DNA of 54,918 nt. Source: CAIUPE01 sp046092445 (GTDB lineage Bacteria; Pseudomonadota; Alphaproteobacteria; Rhizobiales; Beijerinckiaceae). The translations under genes were made by a program, and so were the position numbers. How positions within the stretch are numbered: the stretch's first letter is position 1; each line of letters begins with the position of its first letter. Shown here one piece after another: positions 7,912 through 16,026 of the stretch. The notes beneath the pieces are model-generated. The model did not search any database. It had not been told where the DNA came from and saw only the letters and a program-made list of their open reading frames with translations. The DNA lies in assembly GCA_046092445.1 (NCBI GenBank), contig JBJTDR010000030.1:1-54918 (forward strand), in the 5' to 3' direction.

Positions 7912-10665
7912 TCAGCCCTCGAACAAATCCAATAGTTGCCGTCTGATGGCCGTCTGCCTGCCGCCATTCACGACTTTCCCACCGGTCAGGTCCGTCACAT
8001 AAAACACATCGACGACTTTCTCCCCGAAGGTCGCGATATGGGCCGATGTGATGTTGAGATTCAGCTTGCTGAGCGCTGTCGTCACTTCATACAGCAAACC
8101 GGTCCGATCCAGCCCTGATATTTCGATAACGGTAAAGCGGTTGGACGCCGTGTTGTCGATCACAACATCGGGGACGACATGGAACGCTTTTGAGGATGCT
8201 GTCCGGGAAGGTGTACGAGCCGTAACCGCCTCTGAAATTCGTATGTCACCCCTCAATGCCCGCTCGATCCCGGTCGCAATCTTGTTCGCCCGGCGCAATT
8301 CATCCTCGTCGCGGTCAAATGCACGCGACACAAAGATCGTATCAAGCGCCAGTCCATCCGTCGTCGTGAAAATCTGCGCGTCGACGATGTTGGCGCCTGC
8401 GGCAGCGCAGGCACCTGTAATGATGGCGAGTAGGCGCGGATGGTCGGGTGCCGCTACAGTCAACTCTGTCACTCCGCGAAAACTGTCCGTTGCGACCTCC
8501 GTTGACATGGCCCGCATATCGCGTTCGGCCGCCAGTAGGAATTGCGCATGTTTCACCCGGCGCGGCAGATCCACTTTCAGCCAATAGGCCGGATAATGCC
8601 GCGCCATATATGCGTCGAGTTCCGGATCAGACCAATTCGGCAGGGCACGGCGTAATTCATTCTGCGACCGTTGCACCCTTTGCTCACGGTTGATCGCCGA
8701 ATGCCCGCCCGCAAGCACAATCTCCGTTTCCCAGAAAAGTGTCCGGAGCAATTGCCCTTTCCATCCGTTCCAGACCCCCGGTCCGACGGCGCGGATATCG
8801 CAAACGGTGAGAATGAGCAGCATCCGCAAACGCTCCAGCGTTTGCACTGACACGGCAAAGGCCTCGATCGTACTGGGATCGGAAAGGTCGCGGCTTTGCG
8901 CAACCGTCGACATATCGAGATGGTGTTCGATGAGCCAAGCAACCGCTTCCGTCTCCACCGCGTTCAGGCCAAGCCGCGGGCACACTTTCATCGCGACCTT
9001 GGCCCCGGCAATCGAGTGATCCTCGGGGCGTCCCTTGGCCACGTCATGCAGAAAAAGCGCGACATAGAGAATACGCCGGTTCCTGATTTTTGGCATAATT
9101 TCATGCGCGACAGGCAATTCATCCGCGTGCCGCCCCGCTTCGATTTCGGTCAGTGCACCAATAGATCGGATCAGATGTTCGTCGACCGTGTAATGATGAT
9201 ACATATTAAACTGCATCATCGCGACAACACGACCGAATTCGGGAATGAACCGCCCAAGCAGCCCTGCCTCGTTCATCCGGCGCAATACAATCTCTGGCGC
9301 GCCTTTCGAGATCAATATCTCCACAAATAGCCGGTTTGCCTCGGCATCCGATCTAAGCTTCGTATCGGCAAGTCGGAGTGACTGCGTCACAAGCCGCGTG
9401 GCATCCGGATGGATCGCACGGTCGAGAATGGCGGCAAAATGAAACAATCTGACGAGATTGACCGGATCTGACGCAAACACATCCTTCCGCGCAACGGTGA
9501 TACGTTCATTCTCGATCACGAAATCGTTCGATTGAGCGATGGCGTGGCTTTTGCGACGGAAACGTTGGACGAAACGATCGAGCATCGGCGTTGGCTTCGT
9601 ATGTTGCGCTTCCAATGCCGCACATACAATCGCTGTTAGATCACCGACATCCTTCGCGATCAGAAAATATCGCTTCATGAACCGCTCGACACCGGATAAT
9701 CCACCATGACTTGCATAGCCGAGGCGCTCTGCAATTACCCGCTGTACATCAAAGGAGAGCCGTTCTTCGGCCCGTCCCGTCACAAAATGCAACTGGCACC
9801 GCACACGCCACAGAAATTCCTCGCAATGATGAAAGAGCCTCTGTTCCTCGAGGCTGAACACACCAACCTTGACCAGATCATCGACGTCCTTGACGCGATA
9901 GACATATTTCGTGATCCAGAACAACGTGTTGAGATCACGCAAACCACCCTTGCCATCCTTCACATTCGGCTCGACCAGATAACGCGAATACCCTGCACGG
10001 GATACGCGCATCTCGCGCTCCGCAAGTTTCGCTGCAACGAATTCGGAGGCCGTTCCCAGAACAATTTGTCTATCGAACCGCGAGTTGAATTCCGCAAAAA
10101 GCGCCTTGTCCCCCGTCAGGTAACGCGCTTCCAGCAAGGCCGTGCGAACCGTCATATCGGCCTTGCCCTCCTTGATACATTCGTCCACGGTTCGGACCGA
10201 ATGCCCTACCTTTAACTTCAGATCCCACAACGCATAGAGAATCGCTTCGACAATACCTTCCGACCATGGCGTCACCTTCGTCGGGAGCAGGAATAACAGG
10301 TCGACGTCAGAGCCGGGAGCGAGTGTCCCCCGGCCATAGCCTCCCACTGCAAGGAGACTGATCCGTTCCGAGGGTGTCGAATTGACGGGATGGACCAAAT
10401 GCTTCGTCGTTGCATTGAAGAGCGCCCGAATGATCTCGTCCATCGACGTTGAAATCATCCGGACGCAGGCCAATCCATCCTTTCTCGTGCGTAATTTCTG
10501 TTCCGCTTCCATGCGGGCTGTTGCCAGTCGGTCGCGCAGAACCGCTACAATCGATTGTCGTTTCAGTAATGGAGCGCCAGAGCCTGCCGCCGCTTCCCGC
10601 AACTCCTCGAACAGAGGATCGGGCGTCTCATGAAGAGCCTTTGCAGCGTCGGAGCCTATTGACAT
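7912..10665 (-). CDS. glnD: PII uridylyltransferase / uridylyl-removing enzyme GlnD
   Basis: The 917-aa bifunctional sensor uridylylates PII proteins when glutamine is low and de-uridylylates them when it is high. The nucleotidyltransferase motif GGYGRGTLAPGSDVDLL lies around residue 109. The HD hydrolase motif FLHDVAKG is in the middle third. Two C-terminal ACT domains bind glutamine (around AAPDHPRLLAII and SGLDRTGLLYEV). Length is normal for the family. It is divergent from the sugar ABC operon, with 220 bp between them. Confidence 0.96.
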   Translation of the reverse strand: MSIGSDAAKALHETPDPLFEELREAAAGSGAPLLKRQSIVAVLRDRLATARMEAEQKLRTRKDGLACVRMISTSMDEIIRALFNATTKHLVHPVNSTPSERISLLAVGGYGRGTLAPGSDVDLLFLLPTKVTPWSEGIVEAILYALWDLKLKVGHSVRTVDECIKEGKADMTVRTALLEARYLTGDKALFAEFNSRFDRQIVLGTASEFVAAKLAEREMRVSRAGYSRYLVEPNVKDGKGGLRDLNTLFWITKYVYRVKDVDDLVKVGVFSLEEQRLFHHCEEFLWRVRCQLHFVTGRAEERLSFDVQRVIAERLGYASHGGLSGVERFMKRYFLIAKDVGDLTAIVCAALEAQHTKPTPMLDRFVQRFRRKSHAIAQSNDFVIENERITVARKDVFASDPVNLVRLFHFAAILDRAIHPDATRLVTQSLRLADTKLRSDAEANRLFVEILISKGAPEIVLRRMNEAGLLGRFIPEFGRVVAMMQFNMYHHYTVDEHLIRSIGALTEIEAGRHADELPVAHEIMPKIRNRRILYVALFLHDVAKGRPEDHSIAGAKVAMKVCPRLGLNAVETEAVAWLIEHHLDMSTVAQSRDLSDPSTIEAFAVSVQTLERLRMLLILTVCDIRAVGPGVWNGWKGQLLRTLFWETEIVLAGGHSAINREQRVQRSQNELRRALPNWSDPELDAYMARHYPAYWLKVDLPRRVKHAQFLLAAERDMRAMSTEVATDSFRGVTELTVAAPDHPRLLAIITGACAAAGANIVDAQIFTTTDGLALDTIFVSRAFDRDEDELRRANKIATGIERALRGDIRISEAVTARTPSRTASSKAFHVVPDVVIDNTASNRFTVIEISGLDRTGLLYEVTTALSKLNLNITSAHIATFGEKVVDVFYVTDLTGGKVVNGGRQTAIRRQLLDLFEG

Positions 10666-10776
10666 GAAAAACCCGGAAATTCTCAGAGAAAGGCAGGAAT
10701 CGGGATGCCGTCCAACGCGTTAAGTTCAACCCGTCGGATTGCAGCCAAATCTTTGTTAGTTTGTATCAGATCAGGT

Positions 10777-10798
10777 TAACTCGATAGAGTTATTTTTT
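10777..10798. promoter_or_regulatory. Inverted repeat followed by T-run between glnD and sugar ABC operon
   Basis: Perfect six-base arms TAACTC and GAGTTA flank GATA and are followed by six T residues on the plus strand. It sits about 90 bp upstream of the ABC ATPase start. It could be an operator for a sugar-responsive repressor, or a short intrinsic attenuator in the leader. No gene on the plus strand ends just upstream, so an ordinary gene terminator is unlikely. The role is not settled by sequence. Confidence 0.35.
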
Positions 10799-10885
10799 CG
10801 CCTTGCAAAACGGCAAGGACTGTCATCTAGTGGAGCAGCACAGTGGTCAACGAATGATCCAATTCGTCCGCTCTCGGGAGGAAAT

Positions 10886-11632
10886 TTGGCGTTGCCGGTA
10901 CTTGAGCTTCGGAATATTTCCAAAAACTTCGGCGCCATTCGTGCTCTGAACGGCGTCGATCTCTCCCTGGATCCCGGCGAGGTACTCGGCCTCATGGGTG
11001 ATAATGGCGCGGGTAAATCGACGATCGTCAAAATCATAGCCGGAAACTTTTTGCCAACCGGAGGTGAAATCTTCGTCGATGGTGAGCATGTCCAATTCAA
11101 TAAGCCACTGGATGCGCGCGAAAAGGGCATCGAAGTCGTCTATCAGGATCTTGCACTTTGCAACAATCTGACAGCGGCCGCGAATGTGTTTCTCGGTCGT
11201 GAGCTGAAGCGCGGCGTCGGGCCATTCCGGTTTCTCGATCATGCAAGCATGATTAAAAAGGCGGGCGAACTCTTCGTCGAGTTGAAATCCGAGACGCGAC
11301 CCCGCGATCTTGTCGTGCAGATGTCCGGAGGCCAGCGCCAGGCCGTCGCAATTGCCCGTACGCGCCTCACCGAACCCAAAGTTGTTCTGATGGATGAACC
11401 GACGGCGGCGATCAGCGTGCGTCAGGTCGCAGAAGTTTTGGATCTGATCCGCCGCCTGAGGGATGCCGGTCATGCTGTCGTATTGATCAGCCATCGAATG
11501 CCGGACGTGTTTGCCGTTGCTGATCGCGTCGCTGTGATGCGCCGCGGATCAAAGGTCGCCGACAAACTCATTTCAAAGTCGTCGCCTGAAGAAGTAACGG
11601 GCCTGATTACGGGAGCCATCGATGTCGCTTGA
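10886..11632 (+). CDS. Sugar ABC transporter ATP-binding protein (single domain)
   Basis: This 248-aa cytoplasmic ATPase has Walker A GDNGAGKST (residues 38-46), the Q-loop VVYQDLAL, the signature MSGGQRQAVAIAR, Walker B VVLMDEP and the H-loop LISHRM. It resembles FrcA-type ATPases of carbohydrate uptake (CUT2) systems, with one nucleotide-binding domain instead of the fused pair of RbsA or XylG. The TTG start is supported by GGGAGG a few bases upstream. It overlaps the permease gene by 11 bp. The sugar is not identifiable; fructose, ribose or a polyol are candidates. Confidence 0.88.
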   Translation: MALPVLELRNISKNFGAIRALNGVDLSLDPGEVLGLMGDNGAGKSTIVKIIAGNFLPTGGEIFVDGEHVQFNKPLDAREKGIEVVYQDLALCNNLTAAANVFLGRELKRGVGPFRFLDHASMIKKAGELFVELKSETRPRDLVVQMSGGQRQAVAIARTRLTEPKVVLMDEPTAAISVRQVAEVLDLIRRLRDAGHAVVLISHRMPDVFAVADRVAVMRRGSKVADKLISKSSPEEVTGLITGAIDVA

Positions 11633-12650
11633 TGCGCGCCAGACCAAGCCAGCCGTGAACGTCGCGGTTGAATCTGTCCTTGGTAACAAGGAGAAGACCA
11701 TTTTCCAGCGCTTGCTGTCCGCGCAATCCTTCTGGGTGACAATTGCGCTCGGCGTGATGGTTGTCGTCATGAGCATTTTGCAACCCGAGGCCTTTTCTTC
11801 CTGGGACAATTTTTACAACATCACCCGCAACTTCGCTTTTGTCGGCATTATCGCGCTCGGCATGACCGTTGTGATCATTACGGGCGGAATTGATCTTTCG
11901 GTGGGCTCGATCATCGGGTTTGTCGGCGTTGCGACAGGCGTGATGCTGCAGGCGGAATATTCATGGTGGCTCTCGAGCCTTGTCGGGCTCGCTGCCGGAT
12001 TGCTCGTCGGGTTGGTCAACGGCTATCTCGTCGCCTATCTCAATTTGTCGGCTTTCGTGGTTACGCTTGGAACTCTTTCGATCGCTCGTTCGTTGGCAAT
12101 CGTTCTGTCCGGCAACAAGATGCTCTATGAATTCGGTCCCGACGCCGATATTTTCAACTGGATTGGCGGGGGTGATATTCTGGCCATCGCAAATCCGGTT
12201 TGGGTCTTGTTGGTCTCGACGCTCGTCTTCGCGATCATTCTTACCCAGACGGCATGGGGACGGTATCTATACGCAATAGGTGGCAATGAGCAGGCAGCGC
12301 AGGCAACAGGTGTTCCGGTGCAGCGGATCAAACTTCAGGCCTATCTCCTCTGCGCATTCATGACGGCCATCGCCGCCGTCATGCTGACCGGCTATAACGG
12401 CTCGGCCATCAACGCGAACGGGACGGGTTATGAGTTGCGCGTGATTGCTTCCACCGTGATCGGTGGTGCAAATCTGATGGGCGGATCGGGCGGCGCCTAT
12501 GGTGCCTTCATCGGAGCGGCTCTCATTGAAGTCATTCGCAACAGCCTGATCATGGCGGGTGTCGATTCGAATTGGCAGGGAACCTTCGTCGGTTCCTTCA
12601 TCATTCTTGCGGTTCTGCTCGAGCAGGTCCGCGGGCGACGGCGTGACTGA
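11622..12650 (+). CDS. Sugar ABC transporter permease (RbsC/FrcC family)
   Basis: The 342-aa inner-membrane protein has roughly eight to ten hydrophobic segments and the family signature IITGGIDLSVGSIIGF around residue 87. The cytoplasmic coupling region GNEQAAQATGVPVQRIK is also clear. It forms the channel with the preceding ATPase. The start ATG lies inside the end of the ATPase gene with GGGAG correctly spaced, so the two are translationally coupled. The binding-protein gene follows after 65 bp. Confidence 0.92.
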   Translation: MSLDARQTKPAVNVAVESVLGNKEKTIFQRLLSAQSFWVTIALGVMVVVMSILQPEAFSSWDNFYNITRNFAFVGIIALGMTVVIITGGIDLSVGSIIGFVGVATGVMLQAEYSWWLSSLVGLAAGLLVGLVNGYLVAYLNLSAFVVTLGTLSIARSLAIVLSGNKMLYEFGPDADIFNWIGGGDILAIANPVWVLLVSTLVFAIILTQTAWGRYLYAIGGNEQAAQATGVPVQRIKLQAYLLCAFMTAIAAVMLTGYNGSAINANGTGYELRVIASTVIGGANLMGGSGGAYGAFIGAALIEVIRNSLIMAGVDSNWQGTFVGSFIILAVLLEQVRGRRRD

Positions 12651-12715
12651 TCCTGATGCCCTGGGGATCGGCGCTATTTAGTCAAACAGGCAACAACTCT
12701 TGGAGGAATATCACG

Positions 12716-13720
12716 ATGAAAAAAGTTCTCCTGACATCCGCGATTGTCGCGGGCGCTCTGCTTGCTGGTATTGGTGCCGGTAATGCGCAAGCCAAAAAAT
12801 ATGTCTTCGCACTCGTGCCGAAGAACATGAACAATCCGTTCTTCGATCAGGCTCTTGCAGGTTGCAAAAAGGCCGAGAAGGAAGCCAATGGCGCTTTCGA
12901 ATGCCTCTATATCGGCCCGGGTGAGCACGGCGGCGGTGAAGAGCAGGTCCAGATCGTTCAGGATCTGATCGCGAAGAAGGTTGACGGCATCGCCGTTTCG
13001 CCATCCAACGCGGCTGCAATGGGCAAGGCGATTGAAAAGGCCAAAGCCGCCGGCATTCCTGTTCTCACATGGGATTCGGACCTCCTCGACAAGGGTCTGC
13101 GCGCTGCCTATGTCGGCACCTATAACTATGACATCGGTGTCAACATCGCCAAGCAGGTTCAGGCACTCAAGCCAAAGGGCGGATCGATCTGCATCCAGTC
13201 CGGCGGCGCAGCTGCTGCGAACCACAATGAGCGTATGCAGGGTATCCGCGACACGCTCGCTGGCAAGAAGAGCGACAAGGCTCCAGGCGAGAAGCTGACC
13301 GGTCAGAATGGCTGGAAGGAAGCCGATGGTTGCCCAGTCTACACAAATGACGACTTCCTCGTCGCCAATCAGCAGATGGCGGACATTCTCGGCAAGTATC
13401 CGAACCTCGATGCCTTCACGCCAACTGGCGGCTTCCCGCAGTTTGCACCTGAAGCCTACAAGAAGAACGCCGAGAAAGTGAAGGACAAGATCGCGTCGAA
13501 AGCCCTCGCTCTCGTCGTTGCCGATACGCTTCCGGTCCAGATCGACTTCCTGAAGGCCGGATTGTCATCGGGGCAGGTTGGTCAGCGCCCGTTCGAAATG
13601 GGTTACAAGGCCATGTTCTTCATGAAGGACCTCAAGGAAGGCAAGAAGGTCACCGACCCAACCTATACCGGCCTCGACAGCTGCACCCCGGATAACGTCG
13701 CCACCTGCATCGGCGGCTGA
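12716..13720 (+). CDS. Sugar ABC transporter periplasmic binding protein
   Basis: The 334-aa protein starts with a signal peptide (MKKVLLTSAIVAGALLAG, cleavage probably after NAQA) and continues as a type I periplasmic binding fold: FALVPKNMNNPFFDQ, then the hinge segments DGIAVSPSNA and IPVLTWDSD. The ATG is chosen over an upstream frame extension because GGAGG precedes it by 9 bp. Several cysteines (in AGCKK, FECLY, SICIQ, DGCPVY and the C-terminal DSCTPDNVATC) are unusual for this family and may form periplasmic disulfides. The ligand is unknown. It closes the operon before an intrinsic terminator. Confidence 0.9.
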   Translation: MKKVLLTSAIVAGALLAGIGAGNAQAKKYVFALVPKNMNNPFFDQALAGCKKAEKEANGAFECLYIGPGEHGGGEEQVQIVQDLIAKKVDGIAVSPSNAAAMGKAIEKAKAAGIPVLTWDSDLLDKGLRAAYVGTYNYDIGVNIAKQVQALKPKGGSICIQSGGAAAANHNERMQGIRDTLAGKKSDKAPGEKLTGQNGWKEADGCPVYTNDDFLVANQQMADILGKYPNLDAFTPTGGFPQFAPEAYKKNAEKVKDKIASKALALVVADTLPVQIDFLKAGLSSGQVGQRPFEMGYKAMFFMKDLKEGKKVTDPTYTGLDSCTPDNVATCIGG

Positions 13721-13738
13721 TCGTTCTCTTTAGCTTCG

Positions 13739-13770
13739 GAAAGGGCGGGAGAAATCTCGCCTTTTCTTTT
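13739..13770 (+). terminator. Intrinsic terminator after sugar ABC operon
   Basis: GGCGGGAG and CTCGCC form a GC-rich stem with one bulged G around the loop AAAT, and a T-rich tract (TTTTCTTTT) follows. It begins 19 bp after the binding-protein stop codon and separates this operon from the sulfonate-type operon. Confidence 0.75.
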
Positions 13771-13830
13771 CATCTATTCAACAAAAATTTCTGTAGTATA
13801 AAAAATAATCGAAATTATATGATATTTTGT

Positions 13831-13859
13831 TTGACATAAAGAACGAAACGGATTATTAA
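13831..13859 (+). promoter_or_regulatory. Sigma-70-type promoter of the ssu operon
   Basis: A perfect -35 TTGACA (13831-13836) is followed, after 17 bp, by the -10-like TATTAA (13854-13859) in a very AT-rich stretch. Transcription would start near 13866, exactly where the riboswitch begins. Just upstream an ATAAT/ATTAT inverted repeat (about 13804-13818) could be an operator. Confidence 0.75.
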
Positions 13860-13865
13860 AAATAC

Positions 13866-13946
13866 AAGCGCCGATTTGAGCAACAGCTTGCTGGGCGCGA
13901 CGATGCCGGATTTTCGGGTCTTGCATCAACAAATGCAGCTAAAGCG
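13866..13946 (+). promoter_or_regulatory. SAM-II riboswitch (with extra internal hairpin)
   Basis: The leader of ssuA contains the landmarks of the alphaproteobacterial SAM-II aptamer in order. P1 is GCGCC (13868-13872) pairing with GGCGC (13894-13898). Its loop carries GATTTGA and GCTTGC. The conserved 3' strand is AAATGCAGCTAAAG (13931-13944), which would form the pseudoknot. Between P1 and the 3' strand is an added hairpin with arms GATGC (13902-13906) and GCATC (13923-13927). SAM-II normally lowers expression when S-adenosylmethionine is high. A GCGGGA/TCCCGC hairpin (13953-13968) and a small CCAA/TTGG hairpin overlapping the GGGGGA ribosome-binding site follow and could form the expression platform. 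The match is by recalled consensus, not a covariance search. Confidence 0.82.
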
Positions 13947-14021
13947 TCGTGTGCGGGATCACTCCCGCCTCATCGCCTCCCGCTGTCTTGGATCAACCTT
14001 TCCAACCCTTGGGGGACTATC

Positions 14022-14996
14022 ATGTCATTCTTCAATCGCCGCCATGCTTTGGCACTCATCGTTGCTGCCTCGCTTTCTCTCGCCGCAGTCGAAACCCGCG
14101 CCGCTGATCCCGTCAAGGAGATCCGGATCGACTGGGCTACCTACAATCCCGTCAGCCTGATCCTTAAAGACAAAGGACTTCTTGAAGAGGAGTTCAAAGC
14201 CGACGGCATCACCATTCGTTGGGTGCAATCCGCCGGATCGAACAAGGCGCTCGAATTTCTGAACGCGGGTTCGCTTGATTTCGGATCAACCGCTGGTGCC
14301 GCCGCCCTGATCGGAAAAGTCAACGGTAACCCGATCAAATCGGTCTATGTCTTCTCGCGCCCTGAATGGACGGCTCTTGTCACCAAATCCGACGACATCA
14401 AATCCGTCGCCGACCTCAAAGGCAAACGCATCGCCGTGACGCGCGGTACCGATCCACACATCTTTCTCGTCCGCGCTTTGGCCGAAGCCAATCTCACCGA
14501 GAAGGACGTGAAACTCGTGCTCCTCCAACACGCCGATGGCCGTCTCGCGCTCGAGCGCGGCGATGTCGATGCATGGGCGGGTCTTGATCCGTTGATGGCG
14601 AGTGCGGAAGTCGAAGGCGGTGCCCGCCTGTTCTATCGCAAGGCGGCCGCCAATAGCTGGGGCATCCTGAATGTGCGTGAAGCTTTCGCCAACGACAATC
14701 CCGAGATCGTCAAACGCGTCATCAGCGCCTACGAGAAAGCCCGCAAATTTGCCGTCCAAAATCCGAAGGCACTGTCTGATGCGCTTGTCGGCGTTACAAA
14801 GCTCCCGGAAACCGTCATCACACGCCAATTGGAGCGCACCGAACTCACGCATGGCCCCATTGGCGCGTCGCAAACCGAGACCATCATCGTAGCGGGCTTA
14901 GCCTTGCAGAATGCCGGTGTTCTCGATGCGGCAGTCGATATCAAGGCAGTAGTCGCAAATCTGATCGAGCCGAAATATCTCGCGGTCCAGCCGTAA
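14022..14996 (+). CDS. ssuA: Sulfonate/taurine-type ABC transporter binding protein
   Basis: This 324-aa periplasmic protein of the NitT/TauT/SsuA family has an N-terminal signal peptide (HALALIVAASLSLAA, cleavage after ETRA). It carries the family motifs DWATYNPVSLILKDKG, LDFGSTAGAAAL and LKGKRIAVTRGTDPH. It would bind an alkanesulfonate or another organosulfur compound outside the cytoplasm. The SAM-II element upstream supports a sulfur role. The start ATG follows GGGGGA at 14011-14016. The exact ligand is not determined; nitrate, thiamine-precursor and taurine transporters share the fold. Confidence 0.85.
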   Translation: MSFFNRRHALALIVAASLSLAAVETRAADPVKEIRIDWATYNPVSLILKDKGLLEEEFKADGITIRWVQSAGSNKALEFLNAGSLDFGSTAGAAALIGKVNGNPIKSVYVFSRPEWTALVTKSDDIKSVADLKGKRIAVTRGTDPHIFLVRALAEANLTEKDVKLVLLQHADGRLALERGDVDAWAGLDPLMASAEVEGGARLFYRKAAANSWGILNVREAFANDNPEIVKRVISAYEKARKFAVQNPKALSDALVGVTKLPETVITRQLERTELTHGPIGASQTETIIVAGLALQNAGVLDAAVDIKAVVANLIEPKYLAVQP

Positions 14997-14999
14997 CTG

Positions 15000-15038
15000 C
15001 CTCCGACCATTGCGGAGGGCGACCCCATCTCCCTCCGC
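15000..15038 (+). other. Mutually exclusive RNA hairpins after ssuA
   Basis: Three complementary segments follow the ssuA stop. CCTCCG (15000-15005) can pair with CGGAGG (15013-15018). Alternatively GCGGAGGG (15012-15019) pairs perfectly with CCCTCCGC (15031-15038). The two stems share the middle strand and cannot coexist. Such layouts occur in attenuators, mRNA 3'-end stabilisers and repeat-derived elements; which applies is unknown. Confidence 0.45.
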
Positions 15039-15109
15039 ATCTAAACATTTGCTCTCGGCTTTGCTGAGCCCGCCTCATGGACAAATCAGCAGCGTTCCTC
15101 CCAAGACTT

Positions 15110-15141
15110 GGCCGGGTTACCGCAAGGTATCGGCCTTTTTT
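15110..15141 (+). terminator. Intrinsic terminator or attenuator between ssuA and ssuC
   Basis: GGCCG pairs with CGGCC and, after a small internal loop, TACC with GGTA around a GCAA (GNRA) tetraloop. Six T residues follow immediately. It lies 48 bp before the permease start, inside what would otherwise be one operon. It probably sets a high ratio of binding protein to membrane components, or responds to a signal. Confidence 0.7.
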
Positions 15142-15189
15142 GGTTATTCTGTCTATGGTAGGTAAGCATATCAAAGGACCTTGCCGAAC

Positions 15190-16026
15190 ATGACCGTTCA
15201 GTCGACTATGACTTCCAACCCTCCGGAGAGCCCCGGAATTCCGATGCGCGCTTCCCGCTGGCCTGATCCCTGTGTCCTTGCCGGGGTCGGGCTCCCGATA
15301 GTGATCGCGCTCACGTGGGAGTTCGCCGTGCGCATCGGCCTGTCCGATGGACGTCTCATGCCACCGCCCTCCAAAATCTATGCTGCAATGGCGGCGCTTG
15401 CGGCGAGCGGCGAACTTCAGGTCCACATTGCGGCAACGCTCGCCCGCGTCGGCGGCGGCTTCGCATTTGGTGCCATTGCAGGCACCCTCACAGGCGCGAT
15501 TGCCGGCGGGTCGGAAACCGTTCGTCGTGTGATTGATCCCTCCCTGCAGGCACTCCGTGCGGTCCCCTCGATCGCTTGGGTACCCCTGTTCATCCTTTGG
15601 CTCGGTATCTTCGAAACCTCGAAAATCGCACTCATCGCCATTGGTGTCTTCTTCCCCGTCTATCTCGGTGTCGCGTCTGCCATTATCGGCATTGATCGCA
15701 AACTGCTCGAGGTCGGGCGTATCTTTCGTCTTTCCCGCTTCCAAACCGCCCATCGTATTCTGCTCCCCGCCGTTCTGCCAGTCTGGCTCACCGCCCTTCG
15801 CGCAGGCCTCGGACTGGGCTTCATGTTTGTTGTCGCCGCAGAGATCATGGGCGCGTCCGAAGGCCTCGGTTATCTCCTCGTCGACGGCCAACAAATGGGG
15901 CGTCCCGACCAGATTGTCGGTGCTATCATCGCCTTCGCCCTACTGGGCAAACTGGCAGATACGCTTCTCGTCCTTTTGACGCGTCCGCTCTTGGCTTGGC
16001 AGGATACAGCGAGGGCACAGCTATGA
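15190..16026 (+). CDS. ssuC: Sulfonate-type ABC transporter permease
   Basis: This 278-aa inner-membrane protein has about six membrane spans and the binding-protein-dependent transport signature. Features include LMPPPSKIYAAMAALAASGE near the N-terminus, LQALRAVPSIAWVPLFILWLG mid-protein and the coupling helix around ALRAGLGLGFMFVVAAE. It pairs with SsuB. ATG at 15190 is preferred to TTG at 15181 because AAGGA (15174-15178) is too close to the latter. Its stop overlaps the ATPase start (ATGA). Confidence 0.9.
   Translation: MTVQSTMTSNPPESPGIPMRASRWPDPCVLAGVGLPIVIALTWEFAVRIGLSDGRLMPPPSKIYAAMAALAASGELQVHIAATLARVGGGFAFGAIAGTLTGAIAGGSETVRRVIDPSLQALRAVPSIAWVPLFILWLGIFETSKIALIAIGVFFPVYLGVASAIIGIDRKLLEVGRIFRLSRFQTAHRILLPAVLPVWLTALRAGLGLGFMFVVAAEIMGASEGLGYLLVDGQQMGRPDQIVGAIIAFALLGKLADTLLVLLTRPLLAWQDTARAQL

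Noticed and set aside
14941..15894. 317-codon minus-strand frame across ssuA end and ssuC
   Set aside because: It is highly polar with no family resemblance and covers the intergenic terminator; it is a shadow of ssuC.
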